Counted from the stretch's first letter, positions 25,226 to 34,277 are shown. The stretch is 64,000 nucleotides of DNA from Candidatus Fluviicola riflensis (GCA_002243285.1 CP022585.1:2034641-2098640); one strand, 5' to 3'. The notes: generated by a model from the sequence alone, not told the origin. Program-made: numbers and translations.

Positions 25226-25858
25226 TCAATAATTCAACAACAATTCCACCGTATCAAATGGTTGCGTGATAATTGATTTGGGGCCATTATTCGGTGAATT
25301 CAGCACCCAGTAATAATAACTGTAAGTAGTGTTACCATCGTTAATGCAATAAATAGCGGTATCCACGGCGCCATACAAAAACTGTTCACCGCCATAGCAA
25401 CATTCTGCGCAACCCGATTTCCCGTTTTGGCGAATGTATTTTAATTCATCCGTTTCTTCCGGCATTAGATTCACAAAACGCAGTTTTACCCACGATTTGG
25501 CTGTTGTGGAGACATTGCGTGTGTTGGTAGCCGATGTACTCAGGCTTTCGGCTGTGAAACCATCTGAAATTTCAAAATACTGACTCTTTGAAACGATAGT
25601 GACGTATTGTTCAGTTTTATCGCGGTCAAATGTAAAGGAATACTTCCCGTCACTTCCTGTTGTTACCGTTCCGATCAGCTGACTTGGGGTGGAAGAACCC
25701 GCCGGTGTACCGTATAATTGTACCGTTGCACCCGAAAGTGGTTGTGAATAACTTGCATCGGTAACAATTCCTTCAACAGTGTAAGAAATCTTTTTTTTCT
25801 TGCAAGCACCCAGGCTCACTCCAAGTAGCATAATCAGTGCAAAAACAGCGTGTTTCAT
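25226..25858 (-). CDS. Lipoprotein with carboxypeptidase-regulatory-like domain
   Basis: 210 aa. Signal peptide with lipobox LGAC then KKKK, so an outer-membrane lipoprotein is predicted. Residues about 27-115 form a carboxypeptidase-regulatory/CNA-B-like Ig fold (VEGIVTDASYSQPLSGATVQLYG; GSDGKYSFTFD). The C-terminal half contains a CAECCYGG cysteine cluster that might be disulfide-linked or metal-binding. Function unknown. Single gene with a terminator. Confidence 0.8.
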   Translation of the reverse strand: MKHAVFALIMLLGVSLGACKKKKISYTVEGIVTDASYSQPLSGATVQLYGTPAGSSTPSQLIGTVTTGSDGKYSFTFDRDKTEQYVTIVSKSQYFEISDGFTAESLSTSATNTRNVSTTAKSWVKLRFVNLMPEETDELKYIRQNGKSGCAECCYGGEQFLYGAVDTAIYCINDGNTTYSYYYWVLNSPNNGPKSIITQPFDTVELLLNY

Positions 25859-25988
25859 AGTATTATCAATTTCGATTTAAAGATACAATAAATCTTATTC
25901 ACGATAAAAACGTAGGTAAAGAAGCAATAAACTCACCTCCATCAACAGGCAATTGTTATTAAAAAAAACAATCATTTTTTAACAATTA

Positions 25989-26020
25989 TTGTGGTACGTA
26001 TAAAATTGGTGCTATATTCG
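25989..26020 (+). promoter_or_regulatory. Predicted promoter of the 26046 gene
   Basis: TTG (25989-25991), 21-bp spacer, then TATATTCG (26013-26020), one mismatch from TAnnTTTG. Confidence 0.45.
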
Positions 26021-26045
26021 TCGCTGTAACTCAAAACTTAATAGT

Positions 26046-26432
26046 ATGTCAGAAACATTAGACACAAACGGAGGGTCACCTCAAGGAAAAGGCCAGGCAC
26101 TTACAGGATTTATTCTTGCATTGGTATCATTAGTATTAGCACCAGTTATCGCTGGTATCGCAGGAACAATGATCATCGCAGGCGGAAGCGGCTGGTTGAT
26201 GTATGTATGGGACGCTCTTGCTGTAGTAAGTATCATCCTTTCAGGAATGGGTATGGCTAAACTTGGTAAAACAGGTGGTAAAAAAGGTCTTGGTATTGCA
26301 GGTCTTATCATCGGTATCGTTGGTTTGGTATGGTGTATCATGTTAACTCTTGGTTTAAGTGTTGTTGACGCTGGTGTTGATGGTGCTACAGATGAGTTTC
26401 GTGATGCTCTTAGACAAGAAATGAATCAATAA
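26046..26432 (+). CDS. Small glycine-rich membrane protein (DUF4190-like)
   Basis: 128 aa with three to four hydrophobic segments: ALTGFILALVSLVLAPVIAG, a second around 45-65, and GIAGLIIGIVGLVWCIML near residue 90. A short acidic C-terminus follows. The pattern resembles DUF4190 proteins. Its role is unknown. It heads a cluster of small membrane proteins (26046-29236) with its own promoter and terminator. Confidence 0.75.
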   Translation: MSETLDTNGGSPQGKGQALTGFILALVSLVLAPVIAGIAGTMIIAGGSGWLMYVWDALAVVSIILSGMGMAKLGKTGGKKGLGIAGLIIGIVGLVWCIMLTLGLSVVDAGVDGATDEFRDALRQEMNQ

Positions 26433-26450
26433 TCACACCCTGATTATAGT

Positions 26451-26480
26451 AAAAGGCTGCCTTTCGGTGGCCTTTTTTGT
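26451..26480 (+). terminator. Rho-independent terminator
   Basis: An 11-bp stem with two G-U pairs (26451-26461 / 26466-26476, loop TTTC) runs into a T tract, about 19 bp after the stop. Confidence 0.8.
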
Positions 26481-26539
26481 TTTATACCGATAGTTCTCGG
26501 TTCTCTTTTTATATTTGAAACAACCAAAAAACAATAATT

Positions 26540-27046
26540 ATGTCAGACGTATTAGATCAATCGTACGAACAAGGGCAGGCAAAACGCCCGATGTTTCTTC
26601 AGGTGTTATGTATTTTAACTTTTGTAAGCTGTGGACTAACATTTATATCCTCTATTTACGGTTTGCTTACAGCGGAGCAAAACGAGAGAACGCTAAAAAT
26701 GATGATGCGCATGCAGCAAAATTCGGAAGTTCCGGAATTGGTAAGCGGCATGCAGGATGGACTCTCTAAAATAATGGAATGGACAACAACGTCTCATTAC
26801 CTTGCATTGGGAAATGTGTTTATTTGCCTTGCCGGTGCGTTATTAATGTGGCGCCTTAAAAAACCGGGATACTTCATTTATATCTTTGGTCAGGTCCTGC
26901 CGTTTATTTCATTGGTTGGAATGTATTCTGCCGTACAGGATATTCCAATTCTTGGCTTTACAATGGTTATCGGTGGTATTATCGCGGCTATTTTTGCTGT
27001 CGCGTTCATTATTATGTATGGACTAAACGTTAAACACATGCGTTAA
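26540..27046 (+). CDS. Four-helix membrane protein, paralogue 1 of 3
   Basis: 168 aa. After a short polar N-terminus comes the shared motif RPMFLQVLCILTFVSCGL (about 14-31), then a charged loop and three further hydrophobic helices, the last ending ...IIMYGLNVKHMR. It has the same layout as the next two genes (first-helix motif F-LxxLCILTxV). Function unknown; a tandem duplication is evident. Confidence 0.8.
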   Translation: MSDVLDQSYEQGQAKRPMFLQVLCILTFVSCGLTFISSIYGLLTAEQNERTLKMMMRMQQNSEVPELVSGMQDGLSKIMEWTTTSHYLALGNVFICLAGALLMWRLKKPGYFIYIFGQVLPFISLVGMYSAVQDIPILGFTMVIGGIIAAIFAVAFIIMYGLNVKHMR

Positions 27047-27059
27047 TTCGCACTATTCT

Positions 27060-27509
27060 ATGCAGGAAGATGACTTTTTGGATCAGCTGGGGGCAGAGAA
27101 ATACTATGATCGTCCTCTGTTTTTGAGTTGCCTGTGTATTTTGACATGGGTTGGTTCCTGGTTCATCTTACTTTATTACGCTATCCGGGTCGGTAAGCTG
27201 AACTCAGGCGAAGGCGAGCTGTTTGTTCCTGATCACATGAAAATGGAGTATACACTGATGAAAATCAGTATTGTATCACCGATAATCAGCGGTTTTGGAG
27301 CGTATTTAATGTGGCATCAGCGCATAGCAGGTTTATTTGTGTACCTTTTCGGCCAGTTGCTGATGTGCGCTTTCGGATTGATTGTCTATTTAGTGGATAA
27401 ACCAATGGATATTCCGACAACGTATTATTACACTGCCTTCTACGTGGCGCAATTGGGATTTGTAGCATTGTATGCCCTCAATTGGAAAGTACTTAACAAC
27501 ACCCGGTAA
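27060..27509 (+). CDS. Four-helix membrane protein, paralogue 2 of 3
   Basis: 149 aa, same architecture as its neighbours. It begins with an acidic N-terminus (MQEDDFLDQLG), then RPLFLSCLCILTWVGSW, a loop, and three more helices with a GAYLMWHQRIAGLFVYLFGQ segment that matches ALLMWRLKKPGYFIYIFGQ of paralogue 1. The 13-bp gap to the previous gene and the ATG overlap with the next (TAATGG) show a single transcript. Confidence 0.8.
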   Translation: MQEDDFLDQLGAEKYYDRPLFLSCLCILTWVGSWFILLYYAIRVGKLNSGEGELFVPDHMKMEYTLMKISIVSPIISGFGAYLMWHQRIAGLFVYLFGQLLMCAFGLIVYLVDKPMDIPTTYYYTAFYVAQLGFVALYALNWKVLNNTR

Positions 27510-27970
27510 TGGAAGAAATGGATATCCTCGATGAGTTAGAAGTAAGTGTTGTTCCGAAAAGGTCCAATTTCTTGATGGTTTTGTGCATTCTCACTTGGGT
27601 TGGAAGCGGACTGAGCATCATTGTATACGGTTATTTGTACCTGATGCTTGGACAACTGTACAGGACTTTGGAATCATTTGACGGAGGACGTCCGGACGAG
27701 CTTAATTGGTTCATGTGGCAATACCTGATCGGTGCAATTGCTCCTGTTTTCTGTATTTTAGGTGCTGTTCTCATGTGGAAACTGAAAAGGGTAGGATTCT
27801 ACGTTTATCTGCTTGGCCAGTTAACTCCCATTATACTCAGTTTTTATACGTGGTTGATCGTTACAGGGAAATACAATTCCGAAACAGTCTTTTTTGCTGT
27901 GCTGGTAAATATCATTCCCATCGGTTTTATCATCATGTATGCGATTAATATTCGGCAATTGAAGAGATGA
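27509..27970 (+). CDS. Four-helix membrane protein, paralogue 3 of 3
   Basis: 153 aa. Acidic N-terminus, then RSNFLMVLCILTWVGSGL and the conserved AVLMWKLKRVGFYVYLLGQ segment, ending IIMYAINIRQLKR, similar to the end of paralogue 1. It overlaps the stop of paralogue 2 by one base. All three probably assemble together or are interchangeable (inference). Confidence 0.8.
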   Translation: MEEMDILDELEVSVVPKRSNFLMVLCILTWVGSGLSIIVYGYLYLMLGQLYRTLESFDGGRPDELNWFMWQYLIGAIAPVFCILGAVLMWKLKRVGFYVYLLGQLTPIILSFYTWLIVTGKYNSETVFFAVLVNIIPIGFIIMYAINIRQLKR

Positions 27971-28062
27971 TGATTTATTTGGATAATGATTACTTCCAGA
28001 AATAATATTAAATCAGGTCTTTGGCCGATTTTTTTTATCTTCACCGCTCAAAAAAGTATAAA

Positions 28063-28410
28063 ATGGATGATTTATTAGATAATCGTTCTTCCAATCAGGG
28101 AGGTGGTTTCCAAAGTAGCAATGTTCCAAATGCATCAGCAACGTTGGTATTGGGCATTATTTCAATCGCAACTTGCTGGTTGTACGGAATACCGGGTATA
28201 GTTTGCGGTATTATTGCGTTGGTATTGCACAAGAAAGATAAAATGATTCACGCTACAGATCCGCAGCGTTATGAAAGTTCATTCAAAACATCAAAAGCAG
28301 GTTTTATCTGTGCCGTAATCGGTACTTCATTGTCTGCATTCTGGATACTGTACGTTATTATTATGCTTGTGTTTGTCGGAACAATGGCTTCCGGATTCAA
28401 TCGCTACTAA
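28063..28410 (+). CDS. CCC-motif-like small membrane protein
   Basis: 115 aa from the ATG at 28063; the frame stays open upstream to a TTG at 28021, which is less likely. Pattern: ASATLVLGIISIATCWLYGIPGIVCGIIALVLHKKDK, then a polar stretch and GFICAVIGTSLSAFWILYVI. This matches the Bacteroidota family called CCC motif membrane protein, although the cysteine triplet is reduced to one Cys. Relatives often sit next to DUF2752 proteins, as here. Confidence 0.78.
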   Translation: MDDLLDNRSSNQGGGFQSSNVPNASATLVLGIISIATCWLYGIPGIVCGIIALVLHKKDKMIHATDPQRYESSFKTSKAGFICAVIGTSLSAFWILYVIIMLVFVGTMASGFNRY

Positions 28411-28437
28411 GCAATACCAATTGATCGTTCTTTTCGA

Positions 28438-28704
28438 ATGATTCCTTGTTCCTGGAAAGAAACATTTGGCGTTGAGTGTCCCGCATGTGGCACTCAACGC
28501 TCATTTTTTGCCCTTACGCAGGGTGATCTCTTAGAAAGTTTATCACTATTTCCCGCGCTTTTACCTTTCATGGCGCTGATTATAATCGCGGTTGTTCATC
28601 TCATTCGTCCATTTCCGTCTGCTCCCAAATGGATTATCCGACTGGTAATTCTCACAGGAGTGCTAATGTTGGGAAATTGGGTTCTGAAGATGCTTGCGTA
28701 TTAA
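28438..28704 (+). CDS. DUF2752 family protein
   Basis: 88 aa. The N-terminal ECPACGTQRS is the CPxCGxTR-type signature of DUF2752 with one change (Q for T), followed by a helix and two hydrophobic segments. The function of the family is unknown; the cysteines suggest a metal or redox site at the membrane. It lies 27 bp after the CCC-motif-like gene, a pairing seen in other Bacteroidota (recalled). Confidence 0.82.
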   Translation: MIPCSWKETFGVECPACGTQRSFFALTQGDLLESLSLFPALLPFMALIIIAVVHLIRPFPSAPKWIIRLVILTGVLMLGNWVLKMLAY

Positions 28705-28789
28705 AATTATTTTAATTTCACCAATTGTTTAACCAAAATGAGATTTCATCGCCGCAAAGCAAGGTCTTGTTTAACTTAATTATCTATTT

Positions 28790-29236
28790 ATGTCTGAAGA
28801 AAGTATCGATCAAGGAATCAACCTGAGTTCCAGTGAATTAAAAATAACCGAATACATACGTAAGGATTTGACCACAGCAGCTAAATGGGGTAAATTTTTA
28901 GCAATCATCGGTTTTGTAGTAGTTGGCTTAATGTTTATAGCCGCGTTGTTTATGCTCATATCTGCTGCAACAATGCCTTCATTTATTTCCGGACAGTTCT
29001 TTTTGATGGGATTCGTCTATATTATAATGGCAGTAATTTTTGTTTTCCCAACACTTTATTTACTGCGATTTTCTAATAGCACACAAACTGGCCTTCGATC
29101 AGAAAATCAGGTTGATTTTGAATTTGGGATAGAAAATTTAAGATCACTATTTAAATTCATGGGAATATATACAATAGTGGTATTGGGATTATATACATTG
29201 ATTATTTTATTCGGCGCGTTTTCAGCTTTAGCTTAA
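28790..29236 (+). CDS. DUF5362-like membrane protein
   Basis: 148 aa. A polar N-terminus (about 1-33) is followed by four hydrophobic segments: AIIGFVVVGLMFIAALFML, the FFLMGFVYIIMAVIFVFPTLYLL pair, and TIVVLGLYTLIILFG at the end. The ..YLLRFSNS.. and ..FGIENLRSLFKFMGIY.. pieces are typical of DUF5362. Function unknown. Last of the small membrane protein cluster and followed by a terminator. Confidence 0.78.
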   Translation: MSEESIDQGINLSSSELKITEYIRKDLTTAAKWGKFLAIIGFVVVGLMFIAALFMLISAATMPSFISGQFFLMGFVYIIMAVIFVFPTLYLLRFSNSTQTGLRSENQVDFEFGIENLRSLFKFMGIYTIVVLGLYTLIILFGAFSALA

Positions 29237-29261
29237 TAGTTCTGATCATTTTATGATTTAT

Positions 29262-29302
29262 AACGCTGAGTAATTTTTTAAAGTTGCTCAGCGTTTCTTT
29301 TT
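29262..29302 (+). terminator. Rho-independent terminator
   Basis: Stem AACGCTGAG (29262-29270) / CTCAGCGTT (29287-29295) followed by TCTTTTT. Confidence 0.8.
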
Positions 29303-29321
29303 GATACAAGTCTCCATTCCC

Positions 29322-29350
29322 TTGCCAATCCCCGCAAAAAGTTATCTTTG
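29322..29350 (+). promoter_or_regulatory. Predicted ettA promoter
   Basis: TTG (29322-29324), 18-bp spacer, TATCTTTG (29343-29350), 20 bp before the start codon. Confidence 0.65.
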
Positions 29351-29370
29351 TTTCTTATTAAACAAGGAAT

Positions 29371-31056
29371 ATGTCAGACGATAAAAAGATCATTTTTTCG
29401 ATGGTGGGTGTTTCGAAAGTAACCCCGCAAGGAAAACAAATCATTAAAAATATTTACCTGTCGTTTTTCTACGGAGCTAAAATCGGAATCATCGGTTTGA
29501 ACGGTTCAGGGAAATCGACAGTAATGAAAATCATCGCCGGATTAGACAATGCTTACCAGGGTGATGTAGTGTTTGTTGATGGCTATACCGTTGGTTATTT
29601 ACCTCAGGAACCGGAACTCGATCCGAAAAAGACGGTGAAAGAGGTTGTAATGGAAGGCGCCCAGGAAACAGTTGATGTGTTGAAAGAATACGAAGAGATC
29701 AACAATTCGTTTATGGACGAAGAAATCCTGAACGATCCGGATAAAATGGATAAACTCATTGCACGCCAGGGAGTTGTTCAGGATCGCATCGATGCACTTG
29801 ACGCTTGGGAGCTTGACCAGAAACTAGACCGTGCAATGGATGCTTTGCGCTGTCCGCCGGATGATCAGCTGATCGAAACGCTTTCCGGTGGTGAAAAACG
29901 TCGTGTGGCGCTTTGCCGTTTGCTGCTGCAGAGTCCTGATATTTTGTTACTCGATGAGCCTACGAATCACCTTGATGCTGAATCGATTGAATGGTTGGAG
30001 CAACATTTACAGCAATACCAGGGAACGGTGATTGCTGTAACGCACGACCGCTATTTCCTTGATAATGTGGCAGGCTGGATCCTGGAACTCGATAGAGGAG
30101 AAGGTATTCCTTGGAAAGGGAATTACACTTCATGGCTGGAGCAAAAAGGAAATCGTTTGAAAGACGAAGAGAAAACGGAATCAAAACGTCAGAAAATGCT
30201 GGCGCGCGAGCTCGAATGGGTACGCATGAATCCGAAAGGCCGGCACGCTAAAAACAAGGCGCGTATCGCCAATTACGATAAAATGATGTCGGAAGAACTC
30301 AAAGACAAGGAGGTGAAATTGGAAATTCCGATTCCCAATGGTCCGCGCTTGGGAAATAACGTCATCGATGCCAATCATGTAATGAAAGCTTTTGGCGATA
30401 AATTGTTGTACGATGATTTAAACTTTAGCCTTCCGCCAGCAGGAATTGTAGGTATTATCGGGCCAAACGGTGCGGGTAAGACCACGATTTTTAAAATGAT
30501 CATGGATGAATTGCAGCCCGACGGAGGCTCGTTTTCGGTTGGAGAAACAGTGAAAATCGGTTATGTAGATCAAACGCACAAAGACATTTCGCCTGAAAAA
30601 TCGGTATTTGAAGTGATCGGTGGCGGGAATGACTTTATCGAAATCGGAAATCAGAAATTCAATACCCGTGCTTATTTATCCAAATTCAACTTCGCTGGTT
30701 CTGACCAAAGTAAGAAAGTAGGCGTATTGTCAGGCGGTGAACGTAATCGATTACACCTGGCGATGACCTTGATGACTGAAGCCAATGTGTTATTGCTCGA
30801 TGAGCCGACTAATGATATCGATATCAACACGTTGCGTGCACTCGAAGAAGGAATTGAAAGCTTTGCCGGATGTGCAGTGGTAATTAGCCACGACCGTTGG
30901 TTCCTGGATCGTATTTGTACGCACATTCTGGCGTTTGAGGGCGATTCGGAAGTGGTTTGGTTTGAAGGAAGTTATTCCGAATACGAAGAAAACAAGCGCA
31001 AACGCCTTGGCGATGCCGGCCCGAAACGTATTAAGTACCGTAAATTGGTGAAATAA
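29371..31056 (+). CDS. ettA: Energy-dependent translational throttle protein EttA (ABC-F)
   Basis: 561 aa soluble ABC-F ATPase that binds the ribosomal E site and gates translation in response to ATP/ADP. It has two nucleotide-binding domains: Walker [10 protein letters not shown] and GPNGAGKTT, signatures [11 protein letters not shown] and [11 protein letters not shown], Walker [12 protein letters not shown] and [11 protein letters not shown]. The EttA-type arm lies in domain 1 (about 95-140) and the linker in between. The length and arm fit EttA rather than Uup or resistance-type ABC-F. The TAATG overlap with the next gene shows coupling. Confidence 0.95.
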   Translation: MSDDKKIIFSMVGVSKVTPQGKQIIKNIYLSFFYGAKIGIIGLNGSGKSTVMKIIAGLDNAYQGDVVFVDGYTVGYLPQEPELDPKKTVKEVVMEGAQETVDVLKEYEEINNSFMDEEILNDPDKMDKLIARQGVVQDRIDALDAWELDQKLDRAMDALRCPPDDQLIETLSGGEKRRVALCRLLLQSPDILLLDEPTNHLDAESIEWLEQHLQQYQGTVIAVTHDRYFLDNVAGWILELDRGEGIPWKGNYTSWLEQKGNRLKDEEKTESKRQKMLARELEWVRMNPKGRHAKNKARIANYDKMMSEELKDKEVKLEIPIPNGPRLGNNVIDANHVMKAFGDKLLYDDLNFSLPPAGIVGIIGPNGAGKTTIFKMIMDELQPDGGSFSVGETVKIGYVDQTHKDISPEKSVFEVIGGGNDFIEIGNQKFNTRAYLSKFNFAGSDQSKKVGVLSGGERNRLHLAMTLMTEANVLLLDEPTNDIDINTLRALEEGIESFAGCAVVISHDRWFLDRICTHILAFEGDSEVVWFEGSYSEYEENKRKRLGDAGPKRIKYRKLVK

Positions 31057-31271
31057 TGGCCGATCCGCTGCACGGAATAACATTGGAACGAATCGTAACC
31101 GAATTATACGAACTGTATGGTTGGGAACACCTGGGATATTTGATTCCGGTTAATTGTTTCAACCACGAACCGAGCGTGAAATCGAGCCTGAAATTTTTGC
31201 GTAAAACCCCTTGGGCGCGCAAGAAAGTAGAAGATTTATATATGGATCGCATTGCTAATAAAACTAAATGA
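31056..31271 (+). CDS. VF530 family small protein
   Basis: 71 aa. The whole protein matches the VF530 (DUF2132) pattern: [21 protein letters not shown], then [30 protein letters not shown] and VEDLY. A small DNA-binding-like fold has been proposed for the family; its function is unknown. It overlaps the ettA stop by one base. Confidence 0.9.
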   Translation: MADPLHGITLERIVTELYELYGWEHLGYLIPVNCFNHEPSVKSSLKFLRKTPWARKKVEDLYMDRIANKTK

Positions 31272-31276
31272 TGCTT

Positions 31277-31315
31277 GATTCTTGATGAGGAGTTTCTAAC
31301 CAAACATCAAGAATC
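31277..31315. repeat. 11-bp inverted repeat after the VF530 gene
   Basis: GATTCTTGATG (31277-31287) and its perfect complement (31305-31315) with a 17-nt loop. There is no T run, so its role as a terminator is uncertain. Confidence 0.7.
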
Positions 31316-31335
31316 CAACATCCAACATCAGAAAA

Positions 31336-32796
31336 ATGGAAGTAAGAAACCTTGAACCCAACGCATTGTGGAATCACTTTGCCGATTTAAATGCCGTGCC
31401 GCGACCTTCTAAAAAAGAAGAGCGTGTGATTCAATTCATGAAGGATTTCGGGCAGTCGCTCGGGTTGGAAACAATTGAAGATCATATTGGTAATGTGATT
31501 ATCAAAAAACCGGCTACCGCTGGAATGGAAGATCGTCAAACCATCGTGATGCAATCGCATTTGGATATGGTGCACCAGAAAAATGAAACCACCGTGTTTG
31601 ATTTTGACACACAAGGAATCGAAATGCTGGTTGACGGTGACTGGGTTCGCGCAAAAGGAACAACACTCGGTGCCGATAACGGAATCGGAGTTGCAGCAAT
31701 CATGTCGGTTTTGGCTTCGAAAGAAATTGCTCACCCGGCGATTGAGGCACTTTTCACCATCGATGAAGAAACCGGAATGACCGGGGCGATGAAAATAGAT
31801 CCGAAGAATATTTCCGGAACCATTTTGTTGAACCTCGACACTGAAGACGATGATGAATTGTCGATCGGATGTGCAGGCGGAATCGACACCAATACTTCAA
31901 TGAAACTTGGATTAGAGCCTGTAAATCAGGGTTCTGTTGTTTATGAAATAAAACTGCGCGGTTTATTGGGCGGACATTCCGGAATGGACATTCACCTCGG
32001 AAGAGCGAATGCCAATAAATGCATGAATCGTTTGTTGTATCACCTGGTTTCACTGGTTGATTTGCAACTCATCGGATTGGAAGGTGGAAGCTTGCGCAAC
32101 GCCATTCCGCGTGAATCGACAGTGATTATTGCTGTTCCAAAAGACGATAAAGCTGCTTTCATGGCTGCTTACGAAGCTTTTACGCAAACAATTAACTCAG
32201 AATATGTTTCGATTGAAACCGAAATGACCTGGACGATCACCGAAACTTCCACTGATTTAAAAGCAGTTGTTCATGCTGATTTTGAACGCATTCTGAATGC
32301 TATTTATGCAGTTCCGAACGGCGTTTTCAGAATGAGTCCGGATATCGCAGGTTTAGTGGAGGCGTCAACAAGTCTGGCGAAAATCAGCCTTGCGGATGGT
32401 AAATTAACCACGCAATCTTTGCAACGCAGCTCGGTTGAGTCAACCAAAGCCGATGTGGCCAATGCGGTTCGTGCTGCGTTTGAAAGTGCAGGGAGTGCAG
32501 TGGTTCAAAACGGGGAATACCCGGGCTGGCAACCGAATCCAAATTCAGCGATCCTGACTGTGATGGCTGATTTGTATCGTACGAAATTCAAAGATGAACC
32601 ACAGATCAAAGCTTGTCACGCCGGTTTGGAGTGCGGAATCCTGGGTGATCATTTTCCGGGAATGGATATGATTTCTTTCGGTCCGAATATTCGCGGAGCG
32701 CATTCACCGGATGAATGTGTACAGGTTTCATCGGTACAGAAATTCTGGTCGTACTTATTGGATGTATTACAGGCTATTCCTGCAAAAACCAATTGA
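31336..32796 (+). CDS. pepD: Aminoacyl-histidine dipeptidase (peptidase M20)
   Basis: 486 aa metallopeptidase that cleaves Xaa-His dipeptides in the cytoplasm. Metal ligands and catalytic residues are visible in order: QSHLDMVHQ (His, near 75), LGADNGIG (bridging Asp), IDEETGMTGA (catalytic and ligand Glu), LLNLDTED (Asp), and GPNIRGAHSPDE (His, near 461). The lid domain lies at about 190-380. The start was chosen for the normal PepD N-terminus. Confidence 0.94.
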   Translation: MEVRNLEPNALWNHFADLNAVPRPSKKEERVIQFMKDFGQSLGLETIEDHIGNVIIKKPATAGMEDRQTIVMQSHLDMVHQKNETTVFDFDTQGIEMLVDGDWVRAKGTTLGADNGIGVAAIMSVLASKEIAHPAIEALFTIDEETGMTGAMKIDPKNISGTILLNLDTEDDDELSIGCAGGIDTNTSMKLGLEPVNQGSVVYEIKLRGLLGGHSGMDIHLGRANANKCMNRLLYHLVSLVDLQLIGLEGGSLRNAIPRESTVIIAVPKDDKAAFMAAYEAFTQTINSEYVSIETEMTWTITETSTDLKAVVHADFERILNAIYAVPNGVFRMSPDIAGLVEASTSLAKISLADGKLTTQSLQRSSVESTKADVANAVRAAFESAGSAVVQNGEYPGWQPNPNSAILTVMADLYRTKFKDEPQIKACHAGLECGILGDHFPGMDMISFGPNIRGAHSPDECVQVSSVQKFWSYLLDVLQAIPAKTN

Positions 32797-33040
32797 TTTG
32801 CAGCCCGATCCGCAACACGAATTGATGGTCCTGGCCAGGACAAAAATGCCCTTCGGTAAATACGAAGGTTATTACCTGGCGCATTTACCTGAGCACTACC
32901 TGGTTTGGTATCATCAGAAAGGATTTCCAAAAGGAAAACTGGGTCAGCAACTAGGACTGATGTATGAGATTAAACTCAATGGGTTGGAAAAGCTGATTTT
33001 ACCATTGATTCCAAAGGATAGTAATTTTCAAAGAAAATAG
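32762..33040 (+). CDS. DUF3820 family protein
   Basis: 92 aa from the ATG at 32762, overlapping the end of pepD by 35 bp. The core MPFGKYEGYYLAHLPEHYLVW.. is the DUF3820 signature (KMPFGKYKG..L..LP..YL.W). These proteins are small and of unknown function, sometimes called putative quorum-sensing-regulated virulence factors. An upstream in-frame ATG at 32711 would lie deeper in pepD and adds no conserved residues. Confidence 0.8.
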   Translation: MYYRLFLQKPIDLQPDPQHELMVLARTKMPFGKYEGYYLAHLPEHYLVWYHQKGFPKGKLGQQLGLMYEIKLNGLEKLILPLIPKDSNFQRK

Positions 33041-33085
33041 ATGAGATGTATTGTATCCATCATTTCATGGTGGACGCTTTGTTTC

Positions 33086-33146
33086 CCCACGAATTCACGA
33101 ATTATGGCACGTCCGTTAGGCGTGCCATAATTCGTGAATTCGTGGG
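33086..33146. repeat. Perfect 26-bp inverted repeat, 9-nt loop
   Basis: Arms 33086-33111 and 33121-33146 are perfect complements. Each arm contains a tandem CACGAATT repeat, so the element is a palindrome of repeats. The surrounding gap (33041-33335) contains no ORF. Such cruciform-forming repeats occur dispersed in Bacteroidota genomes (recalled). It marks the left side of an accessory patch. Confidence 0.92.
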
Positions 33147-33303
33147 AGTATTTACAATAACATTAGCGGGGAAGTTGAGTTTACACCGTTATGTGTACGT
33201 ATTTTTTAATTTTGTAACCAACAGTCAGTGAGGCGTATGTTTCATGGCGACCTTATTAATCAAGGTGATAACTTACCTTAATTTCTTACTTCCGTTTTTC
33301 TGT

Positions 33304-33311
33304 TAACTTTG
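33304..33311 (+). promoter_or_regulatory. Predicted -7 box TAACTTTG
   Basis: Matches TAnnTTTG, 24 bp before the start at 33336. No -33 TTG lies at the ideal distance. Confidence 0.5.
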
Positions 33312-33335
33312 AAAGATAACTTTCACTGAATAAAA

Positions 33336-33626
33336 ATGGAATTAGAACAAGTAAAAGAACTACTTCACAACAGCCACTGGGTTTATGAGTGGAGTCCTGC
33401 AATCGGAACGGTTAAACGACTAGACTATTGGTTCAACGAAGACTACTTCTTGAAAATAAATTCAGATTCTTACGGACCATGTGAAATAATACAAGAAGAG
33501 GGAGCTTTCTTGATAACATTCCACCCTTACAGCCCATCGGACAGACTCAAGATAGTCGAGATTGAAAAGGACGCTTTGACCTTACGCCAAGGCAATTCAA
33601 TCTTCCTTCTTAGGAGGATTCCCTAA
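33336..33626 (+). CDS. Hypothetical protein, possibly lipocalin-like
   Basis: 96 aa without a signal peptide. A helix at residues 1-12 is followed by a series of short strands (HWVYEW, RLDYWFN, YFLKIN, FLITFHPY, RLKIVEIE, SIFLLRRI) with aromatic residues, suggestive of a small beta-sandwich or lipocalin-like fold. No family is recognised. The last 30 bp overlap a convergent gene. Confidence 0.6.
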   Translation: MELEQVKELLHNSHWVYEWSPAIGTVKRLDYWFNEDYFLKINSDSYGPCEIIQEEGAFLITFHPYSPSDRLKIVEIEKDALTLRQGNSIFLLRRIP

Positions 33627-33875
33627 CGTATTGTCGCCGTAGATATATTCCCAGCTGGTTTCTGAATGTTTAATTCGTGGGCTGTAATTGAAGCCCATAC
33701 GTTTATACACTGTAACAATCTCTGAGCACATAGGCGCGTTTTCTAAGGCTGCATATTCGTGATCAGATACAATATTGATCTCAATGCCAGTTTTTGCTTT
33801 AAACTCTTCAAACTGTTTATCTATTGACTGTAGAAACTCGTTGCAAAGTCTTTGGTTTTCTTCTCTCTTGCCCAT
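33597..33875 (-). CDS. Hypothetical protein
   Basis: 92 aa. The helical N-terminus is charged (MGKREENQRLCNEFLQSIDKQ in pieces), then comes a mixed region with a Cys (PMCSEIVTVYKRMGF) and an acidic/basic C-terminus. No domain is recognised. The 3' end overlaps the plus-strand gene by 30 bp, so both stop codons lie inside the other gene. Confidence 0.55.
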   Translation of the reverse strand: MGKREENQRLCNEFLQSIDKQFEEFKAKTGIEINIVSDHEYAALENAPMCSEIVTVYKRMGFNYSPRIKHSETSWEYIYGDNTLGNPPKKED

Positions 33876-33899
33876 GTCTTTTAGGCATAGAAACGCTGA

Positions 33900-34277
33900 T
33901 TAATCAGAGTAGACATATTTTACGTCCATGCGCTGATTGTATATCTCAATCTTCTTACCGTCGGTAAAAATCACCACGCTCATTTCACTTTGAGACGTAG
34001 TATTAGTAGTTGTGAGAATCGTAGAGGTTTTTCCAGTATGCGATTCCTTTACCAGATACTGAGAAACTAATCCTTCGGCCATTTGAACCAAGACGAAGAT
34101 TCGCCCTATTTCGTCTTCCTGTAACTTGACGATACAGTCGCAATCGAAAGATTTCGCTTCAAACCATTCTAATTCAGAATCTAATTTGTAGGTGTTCATT
34201 TTGGAGAATTTCCATTGGTCTTGTGAAAAGCATTGACTGGCGATCAAGAGTGTAATTGTTGTTATTAGTCTTTTCAT
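33900..34277 (-). CDS. Hypothetical secreted protein
   Basis: 125 aa from the ATG at 34277, which gives a clean signal peptide (KRLITTITLLIASQCFSQ) absent if the ATG at 34307 is used. The mature part is beta-rich, with a DCDCIVKLQ segment and Thr/Ser-rich strands. No family is recognised. It lies 24 bp beyond the preceding minus-strand gene, so the two may share a transcript. Confidence 0.6.
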   Translation of the reverse strand: MKRLITTITLLIASQCFSQDQWKFSKMNTYKLDSELEWFEAKSFDCDCIVKLQEDEIGRIFVLVQMAEGLVSQYLVKESHTGKTSTILTTTNTTSQSEMSVVIFTDGKKIEIYNQRMDVKYVYSD

